Assembly (NCBI GenBank): GCA_022839045.1
Contig: JALHDI010000025.1
Coordinates: 1 to 9,568, forward strand
Length of the DNA: 9,568 bases
Reading direction: 5' to 3'
DNA from: Sporomusaceae bacterium
GTDB taxonomy: Bacteria; Bacillota_C; Negativicutes; Sporomusales_B; UBA7701
The position numbers and the translations under genes were made by a program. A model generated the notes under the pieces. That model worked only from the letters and a program-made list of their open reading frames with translations. It made no database searches and was not told the origin of the DNA. Shown here in pieces: positions 4,695 through 9,568 of this stretch (positions are counted from its first letter, which is position 1; every line of letters starts with the position of its first letter).

Positions 4695-7340
4695 TCATAG
4701 TATTTCAACAAAGCCCCTGGTGCCGTCGACCCTGACCCGCTGGCCGTCTTTGATATAACGGGTAGCCCCGTCGACGCCGACGACCGCGGGGATGCCGTAT
4801 TCGCGGGCAACGACGGCTCCGTGGGTCATAAGGCCGCCGACTTCGGTGACCAGACCGGCCGCGAGCGGGAATAGCGGTGTCCAGCCGGGATCGGTATAGG
4901 GAGCCACCAGGATATCGCCTCTGTCCATTTGCGCTTTTTCGAGGCTGAGGATAACCTTGGCCCGCCCTTCGACGACGCCGGCCGATACGGCGCTGCCCGC
5001 CAGTGCGCCCGGCGGGGCGTCGGCACGGGGCTTGGCGGTGACGATTTCGCCTTCGCTGGTTATGACGCGGGGCGGTGTCAGCTTGGCATCGCGGTCGTAT
5101 TTTTCCCGGCGCTCGGCGAGGATCGAGCGGTCCAGTCGCCTGGTCTCGACGATTCGGGCGATCTCCGGCAGCGACAGCCAGAAAATTTCCTCCGGAGCTT
5201 CGAGTATTCCGTCGGCGGTTAGGTTTGCGGCTTCCAGCATGAGCGCCTGTTTTACGATGTCGAGGTGCTGTACGACGAAGTATTTGGGATGCTCCCTTAT
5301 GCCTATGAGCGCGCGGTGAACCTGGATGAGACGCTGCATGCGCTTCGCCTTGAACAGACCCCCGGGGGCCTGCTTAAGGCGGCCGAGAAGCCGTGCGGCT
5401 GCTGCCTCGGCTTCCTCCTGGCCGGCGATAAAATCCCGGCGGTGTTGTCCAGGCGCTATGCCAGCGATGTGGCTGAGAATGGCTGGCACCAACTGGGTGG
5501 GGGCTTCGCGCCACCGTGGCCGGGTGAGGTCGATTTCGCCGGTGCAGCGCATCCCGTAGCGGGCGAAGAAATTGACGAGAGCGGGCAGAACCTGCTCGCC
5601 GCCGGGGACCGCCCGCAGTCCGTCAAGAAAAGTCTCGTCGTTGGCCTCCCGTAGGTATTCTACGACCGCCGGGTGTTCACGCGCCGCGTCGGCCACGTCG
5701 CCGAGCGCCAGTCCCATCTCGCTGGTGACATTGCCGGGCGGGGATTTGCTGATGCCGCCGAGTTCGGCGGCGTCGCCGAGCCATTTGCGGGAGAGATGTT
5801 CGATGAGTTTGTAGGTGGCAAGAGCCGGCACCATGTAAGGGGCCAGCCGAGGGAAGATTGTGGGCAGAAGGGAGGAAAGTATTTCCTGGATCAGGGTGAT
5901 TCTGTCCGCGCCGGATACGGCTTGCAGTCTGGTTCTATTTTCGCTGACCCGGTCGGCGATGAACCGGTTGAGATCGTCGATGGCGCGATCGTTGTCGCGG
6001 TAGAGGATATTGCCCAGGATGGCGAAAGCTGTGGGAAAGACGGTTCTGGCAAGGGTGACGGGCAATTTTTTTTCGACGGGGGCGACCAGGCTGAAATCTT
6101 CCCGGCCGATGAATTCCTCAACCGCCTGGCCGATCGCTTCATCGACATTGAGCAGCAGCGCGGGCAGCCTCTTCCGTACTTCCCGATAGGCGAGCATTGG
6201 GGTGATGTCGAGGTATAGACGGCTGCCCGCTTCCAGCAGCAGCTCGCTCTCGGCCTGAGGCGAGGCTTTGCGGAACGGCACCAATGTTCGCAAGGTGGAG
6301 ATCCCCAGGGGTTTCATGGCTGCGGTCATCATCTGGGGATGGCCGATCGACAGGAAGAGATGGAGATTGCCGTCGTCTGCCGGGGGGACGGGGTAGAGGG
6401 TCGTAATCGGCCGGCTCTGGACAATGCGTATTTCGCCGTCGGCGAGGCACCATTCGATATCCTGCGGGCTGCCGAAGTGCTTTTCGATGTTCCGCCCCAT
6501 GCGGGCCAATTTTATGGTGTCTTCGTCCGAAAGGGCCTGTGCCGTCTGCCTGTCGCCGGCGATGGCCGCTTTTTCCGTGCCGCCTCCGGGGAGGGCGCGG
6601 ATGGCGACTTCTTTGCGGGCGATTTTCGTGGCGATAACTTTGTCGTTTTTCACTTTATACAGGTCGGCTGACACTATGCCGGATACCAGTGCTTCCCCCA
6701 GGCCGAAACTGGCGTCGATGGACACGATGGTGCGGTTGCCGGTAACGGGATCGGCGGTGAACATTATGCCCGCCACTTCGGGGAAGACCATCCGTTGCAC
6801 GACAACGGACAACTGTACCTTGTCGTGGCCGAACCCGTTCCGTTGGCGGTAGGCGATTGCCCGGTCGGTAAACAGGGATGCCCAGCACTTGCGAATGCAG
6901 TCGAGAATGTTTGTTTCGCCGGCGATATTAAGGAAGGTGTCCTGCTGACCGGCGAAGGACGCTCCTGGCAGGTCTTCGGCGGTGGCGCTCGAACGGATGG
7001 CGTAATAGTGGTCGGGGCCGGTCTTTCGCCAGGCCTCCACAATCGCCTGCTCGATCGGGGCGGTAATGGGGAGGGCTTCCAGGTGGGCCCGCATTTTCTC
7101 CCCGGCCGCGTTGAGTTCCGCCAGCGAGGCGACGTCGATTGCGTCCAAGGACTTCAAAAGATCTCCGAATTCCGGGCTGGTGTCGACGAAGGCGGCGTAC
7201 GCGTCCGTGGTAACACAGAAACCTTCCGGGACCGCGATTCCCGGAATGTGCCAAAGTTCTGCGAGATTCGCTCCTTTGCCGCCTACGATGGGCAGGCTGG
7301 AACGGCTAATCTCGGCGAAGAAGAGAACGTATCTGGTCAT
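4695..7340 (-). CDS. rph: Rifampicin phosphotransferase-like enzyme (PEP-synthase/PPDK superfamily)
   Basis: An 881-residue dikinase-type enzyme. The N-terminal ATP-grasp domain (1 to about 325) has VGGKGANL with K22, AIRSSATAEDLPGASFAGQQ with R116, FTADPVTGN, DASFGLGEALVSGIVSAD and SRPITTLYP. The middle region (about 330-770) has HPQMMTAAMKPLG, SEMGLALGDVADAAREHP and RYGMRCTGEIDL, typical of the rifampicin-binding domain of Listeria-type RPH. The swivelling phosphohistidine domain ends the protein with TEVGGLMTHGAVVAREYG, catalytic H840. RPH uses ATP and water to phosphorylate rifamycins at the ansa-bridge hydroxyl, releasing AMP and phosphate. True PEP synthases carry GGRTCHAA at the His site and lack this middle domain, so a ppsA label would mislead. 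An ATG at 7403 is in frame, but GAGGGGGGA lies just before the ATG at 7340, which I use. The native substrate need not be rifampicin. Confidence 0.9.
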   Translation of the reverse strand: MTRYVLFFAEISRSSLPIVGGKGANLAELWHIPGIAVPEGFCVTTDAYAAFVDTSPEFGDLLKSLDAIDVASLAELNAAGEKMRAHLEALPITAPIEQAIVEAWRKTGPDHYYAIRSSATAEDLPGASFAGQQDTFLNIAGETNILDCIRKCWASLFTDRAIAYRQRNGFGHDKVQLSVVVQRMVFPEVAGIMFTADPVTGNRTIVSIDASFGLGEALVSGIVSADLYKVKNDKVIATKIARKEVAIRALPGGGTEKAAIAGDRQTAQALSDEDTIKLARMGRNIEKHFGSPQDIEWCLADGEIRIVQSRPITTLYPVPPADDGNLHLFLSIGHPQMMTAAMKPLGISTLRTLVPFRKASPQAESELLLEAGSRLYLDITPMLAYREVRKRLPALLLNVDEAIGQAVEEFIGREDFSLVAPVEKKLPVTLARTVFPTAFAILGNILYRDNDRAIDDLNRFIADRVSENRTRLQAVSGADRITLIQEILSSLLPTIFPRLAPYMVPALATYKLIEHLSRKWLGDAAELGGISKSPPGNVTSEMGLALGDVADAAREHPAVVEYLREANDETFLDGLRAVPGGEQVLPALVNFFARYGMRCTGEIDLTRPRWREAPTQLVPAILSHIAGIAPGQHRRDFIAGQEEAEAAAARLLGRLKQAPGGLFKAKRMQRLIQVHRALIGIREHPKYFVVQHLDIVKQALMLEAANLTADGILEAPEEIFWLSLPEIARIVETRRLDRSILAERREKYDRDAKLTPPRVITSEGEIVTAKPRADAPPGALAGSAVSAGVVEGRAKVILSLEKAQMDRGDILVAPYTDPGWTPLFPLAAGLVTEVGGLMTHGAVVAREYGIPAVVGVDGATRYIKDGQRVRVDGTRGFVEIL

Positions 7341-7423
7341 GCAGCTTTCCCCCCTCAAACTGATATTATGTCCAGGGGACGAAAATACAGCGCGGGCAAA
7401 CATGGCGGCTAGACGAGAAAAAA

Positions 7424-7433
7424 TGACCGGTCA
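7424..7433. repeat. Perfect 10-bp palindrome TGACCGGTCA, candidate operator
   Basis: The sequence equals its own reverse complement and lies 84-93 bases upstream of the phosphotransferase start, with a TTGACC -35-like hexamer overlapping it on the minus strand. That is a usual spot for a repressor or activator site, but a 10-bp palindrome can arise by chance. Confidence 0.3.
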
Positions 7434-7494
7434 AACAGGACAGGCGAAACAAATGTCGAAATTTTCCCTATCAACGCAAGTTGAATGGTTTCCG

Positions 7495-7514
7495 TCCTCG
7501 GCCCAGCCCGAGGA
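7495..7514 (+). other. Hairpin in the leader of the histidine kinase gene
   Basis: TCCTCGG (7495-7501) pairs perfectly with CCGAGGA (7508-7514) around a six-base loop, followed by TTTG. It is too short in T residues to be a confident terminator. It could be a weak attenuator or an mRNA-end stabiliser if transcription starts upstream, or lie inside the coding region if the kinase starts at 7453. Confidence 0.3.
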
Positions 7515-7566
7515 TTTGCTATCTGCGTTTTCGGATCATACCTATCCGGGCGAAGGGGCGAAGACG

Positions 7567-9568
7567 ATGCAGGATGACCAATCAGCGCGGGGGAAAAAGT
7601 ATTCAGTTACTATACCCCAGTACTATTTCGAACTTGTCGACATAATCCCTAACGCTGCGTATATCAAAGATACCAACGGCGTTTTTCTGCACTGCAATAA
7701 AAAGTACGAACTGCTCGTAAACTTGCCGCGGGATGCGATCGTGGGCAAGACGATCTCTGATTTCAATCCCCGTCAGTTCGCTCAGAGTTATCGCGAGCTG
7801 GACGAGGAACTGCTGGAGCGGCAAGGGGCCAGATCTTTCCAGGTTCCCTTCAAGCGGCTCGACGGCAAGACGATTGTCGCCGATGTACTGAAGACGGTTA
7901 TTTACAGCCGGGAGGGCGAGAGCGCCGGCGTGCTGGCGATTGTCAGCCACACGTCGCAGCGAAGCACAATCGACGATATATTACAGTATTATGAGATGCT
8001 GCTCAGGTATTCCCGCGATTATATCTGGATAATCGATCCGGCCGACGGCAGGTTCATCGAGGTCAATCTAGCCGCCTGTGAGGCGTATGGGTATTCGCGC
8101 GAGGAATTCAAGCGGCTGCGCGTGCATGATCTGCGTGCTCCCGAGGAGGAGGGCATTGTCAACGCCCAGATTGCGGAAGCCCAGCAGGAAGGGGTGCTGT
8201 TCGAGACGCTTCACCGGCGTCGGGACGGCAGTGTTTTCCCTGTTCAGGTCAACGCTTCCGGTACCAGGCTCGGAAACAGGGAAATAGTAATCAGCATCGT
8301 AAGGGATATAAGCGATACGGTGAAAGCCCGCGAGGAGATGAAGCGGCGGAACGAGTATCTGTCGATGCTGCACGAGACGGCGTTGTCGCTTATCAACCGG
8401 CTCGATACCGATGACCTGCTCGCCCAGATAGTTGCCAGGGCAGCGACACTGGTGGGGACTGAACATGCGTTCATATTTCTGTTCGATGCCGACGGCAGGA
8501 CGGTTACGATGAAGGCCGGCACCGGCAAATGCGCGGAATACATCGGTCAGCGGTTCCCAGCCGGCGCGGGATTGAGCGCCCAGATATTCGCTACCGGCGG
8601 GTCGGTGGTGGTCAACGACTATAGGGAATGGCCGTTACGCCTTAGCGATCCACGCCTGGACATAATCGAGGCGATTTTGGGCGTACCGCTTAAGAACAAG
8701 GAGGAAGTAACCGGGATCATCGGCTTCATCGGCTTGGAGAAGGGGATGAGGTTCGACGATGGCGAGGTTCACCTAGCGGAAGGCTTCGCCAACCTGGCGT
8801 CACTGACGCTCCATAATGCATCGTTGTACAGCAGGCTGCAGACGGAGCTGGAGACGAGCCGGGCGCTCGAGGAGGAACTGACGGCGAAGAATGCCGACTT
8901 GGCGGAGACGTTGCTCAGGTTGCAGGAGACCCAGCTACAAGTGATTCAGCAGGAGAAACTGGCCGGCATCGGCCAACTGGCGGCGGGGATAGCGCATGAG
9001 GTCAATAATCCCCTGGGGTTCGTGCTGAGCAATTTCGAGGTATTGCAGAAATACCTGGCTAGGCTGACGGAGATGATTGGCGCCTATCGGGAATTGCACC
9101 GGCGGGCGGCCGAGGCTGCAGACAGGTCGCTCCGGGAGGAGGCGGACCGGATCAACGCCCTGGCACGCCAGGTAAGGCTCGACCATGTAGTCGGCGATTT
9201 GCCCCCGCTCTTCGACGAGACCCGCGACGGGATCAACCGGGTGGGCGAAATCGTGAAGGCGCTGCGGCTGTTTTCCCGGGTAGACCAGCAGGATGAGTAC
9301 GCGGAGTACGATCTGAACGCCGGGATAAAAAATACGCTGACCGTTGCCCGCAATGAGATCAAGTATGTAGCCCGCGTGGAATTGGAGTTGGACGACATCC
9401 CGTATATCGAGGCGCTCGGGGGACTGATAAACCAGGTGTTGCTAAACTTGATCGTCAACGCGGCGCAGGCTGTCGCGGCGAAGGAAACCGGCGACGAGGG
9501 CGTGATAAGAATCCGCAGTTTTCTTGACGGCGATTCGGTATACTGCTCGGTAGAAGATAACGGGACAG
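7567..9568 (+). CDS. Soluble PAS-PAS-GAF sensor histidine kinase, C-terminus cut by window edge
   Basis: 667 residues are visible. Two PAS domains (about 17-130 and 138-250) precede a GAF domain (about 260-425), a coiled coil (about 425-465), and a HisKA dimerisation domain with the phospho-acceptor H477 in GIAHEVNNPLG. The ATPase domain begins with the N-box NQVLLNLIVNAAQAV (N631), and the window ends at VEDNGT in the next ATP-binding box. No membrane segment is visible, so it should sense a cytosolic signal, such as a small ligand, redox state or oxygen. I use the ATG at 7567, preceded by AAGGGG. In-frame ATGs at 7453 and 7402 exist without good ribosome sites, and the frame stays open far upstream, so the N-terminus is uncertain. 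The gene is divergent from the phosphotransferase. Its partner regulator may lie beyond the right edge. Confidence 0.93.
   Translation, partial: MQDDQSARGKKYSVTIPQYYFELVDIIPNAAYIKDTNGVFLHCNKKYELLVNLPRDAIVGKTISDFNPRQFAQSYRELDEELLERQGARSFQVPFKRLDGKTIVADVLKTVIYSREGESAGVLAIVSHTSQRSTIDDILQYYEMLLRYSRDYIWIIDPADGRFIEVNLAACEAYGYSREEFKRLRVHDLRAPEEEGIVNAQIAEAQQEGVLFETLHRRRDGSVFPVQVNASGTRLGNREIVISIVRDISDTVKAREEMKRRNEYLSMLHETALSLINRLDTDDLLAQIVARAATLVGTEHAFIFLFDADGRTVTMKAGTGKCAEYIGQRFPAGAGLSAQIFATGGSVVVNDYREWPLRLSDPRLDIIEAILGVPLKNKEEVTGIIGFIGLEKGMRFDDGEVHLAEGFANLASLTLHNASLYSRLQTELETSRALEEELTAKNADLAETLLRLQETQLQVIQQEKLAGIGQLAAGIAHEVNNPLGFVLSNFEVLQKYLARLTEMIGAYRELHRRAAEAADRSLREEADRINALARQVRLDHVVGDLPPLFDETRDGINRVGEIVKALRLFSRVDQQDEYAEYDLNAGIKNTLTVARNEIKYVARVELELDDIPYIEALGGLINQVLLNLIVNAAQAVAAKETGDEGVIRIRSFLDGDSVYCSVEDNGT

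Larger units (their letters stand above)
7341..7566. promoter_or_regulatory. Divergent regulatory region of the phosphotransferase and the histidine kinase
   Basis: About 225 bases. The minus-strand ribosome site GAGGGGGGA precedes the phosphotransferase, with CATAAT near 7364-7369 as a possible -10 but no good -35. On the plus strand TTGCTA (about 7518-7523) and TACCTA (about 7541-7546), 17 bases apart, are a weak promoter for the kinase. I do not see the 19-bp rifamycin-associated element known upstream of actinobacterial rifamycin-resistance genes. The region also holds a palindrome and a hairpin, listed separately. Confidence 0.45.

Noticed and set aside
4487..4810. Minus-strand ORF of 107 codons across the terminator and the 3' end of the phosphotransferase
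   Set aside because: It crosses a strong terminator, overlaps the conserved C-terminus out of frame, and its sequence is compositionally random.
4695..7340. Annotation as phosphoenolpyruvate synthase (ppsA)
   Set aside because: The His-site reads GGLMTHGAVVAREYG, not the GGRTCHAA-type signature of PEP synthase, and the middle region matches rifampicin phosphotransferases.
4929..7412. Several 77-205-codon plus-strand ORFs opposite the phosphotransferase
   Set aside because: None has a recognisable domain or convincing ribosome site, and all lie antisense to a fully conserved enzyme.
7200..7452. Extension of the kinase frame into the phosphotransferase gene
   Set aside because: The frame is open, but it is antisense to conserved coding sequence, with no domain similarity or ribosome site; probably chance openness in GC-rich DNA.

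Overview
The window is GC-rich bacterial DNA with strong purine-rich (GGAGG-type) ribosome binding sites. Several gene families fit a Bacillota host: a Listeria/Bacillus-type rifampicin phosphotransferase, a stand-alone B3/B4 protein and a MocR regulator. A Negativicutes/Sporomusa-like organism is my best guess, but it is inference from gene content and style, not from any marker gene. I see no tRNA, rRNA, CRISPR array, insertion sequence or prophage gene.

Left block (1-2600): a MocR/PdxR-type GntR-aminotransferase regulator, cut by the left edge, is read leftward. It is divergent from a two-gene operon read rightward: an iron-sulfur-flavoprotein-like NAD(P)H-dependent oxidoreductase and a B3/B4 tRNA-editing-like domain protein whose start overlaps the flavoprotein's end. 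The 116-bp divergent spacer carries a 25-bp-period direct repeat and an inverted repeat, plausible MocR operators. A long perfect hairpin at 2559-2593 ends the operon and the opposing gene.

Middle block (2598-4334): a REC-LuxR response regulator read leftward is divergent from a two-gene rightward operon. That operon holds an unrecognised 124-residue helical protein and an orphan CheW adaptor. No CheA or receptor is visible.

Gap at 4335-4694: this looks like a small transcription unit of its own. It has a perfect extended -10 (TGG TATAAT), a three-codon mini-ORF with a well-placed ribosome site, a 31-codon hydrophobic small ORF whose start codon lies in a hairpin, several strong stems, and an intrinsic terminator at 4657-4682. 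It is the best candidate in the window for something undescribed: a small membrane peptide, a type I toxin-like mRNA, or a structured RNA.

Right block (4695-9568): an 881-residue rifampicin phosphotransferase-like enzyme, read leftward, is divergent from a soluble PAS-PAS-GAF histidine kinase, read rightward and cut by the right edge inside its ATPase domain. The shared upstream region has a 10-bp palindrome and a hairpin, and the kinase start is ambiguous. Overall the region is an assembly of signalling and stress/detoxification functions, not one pathway.
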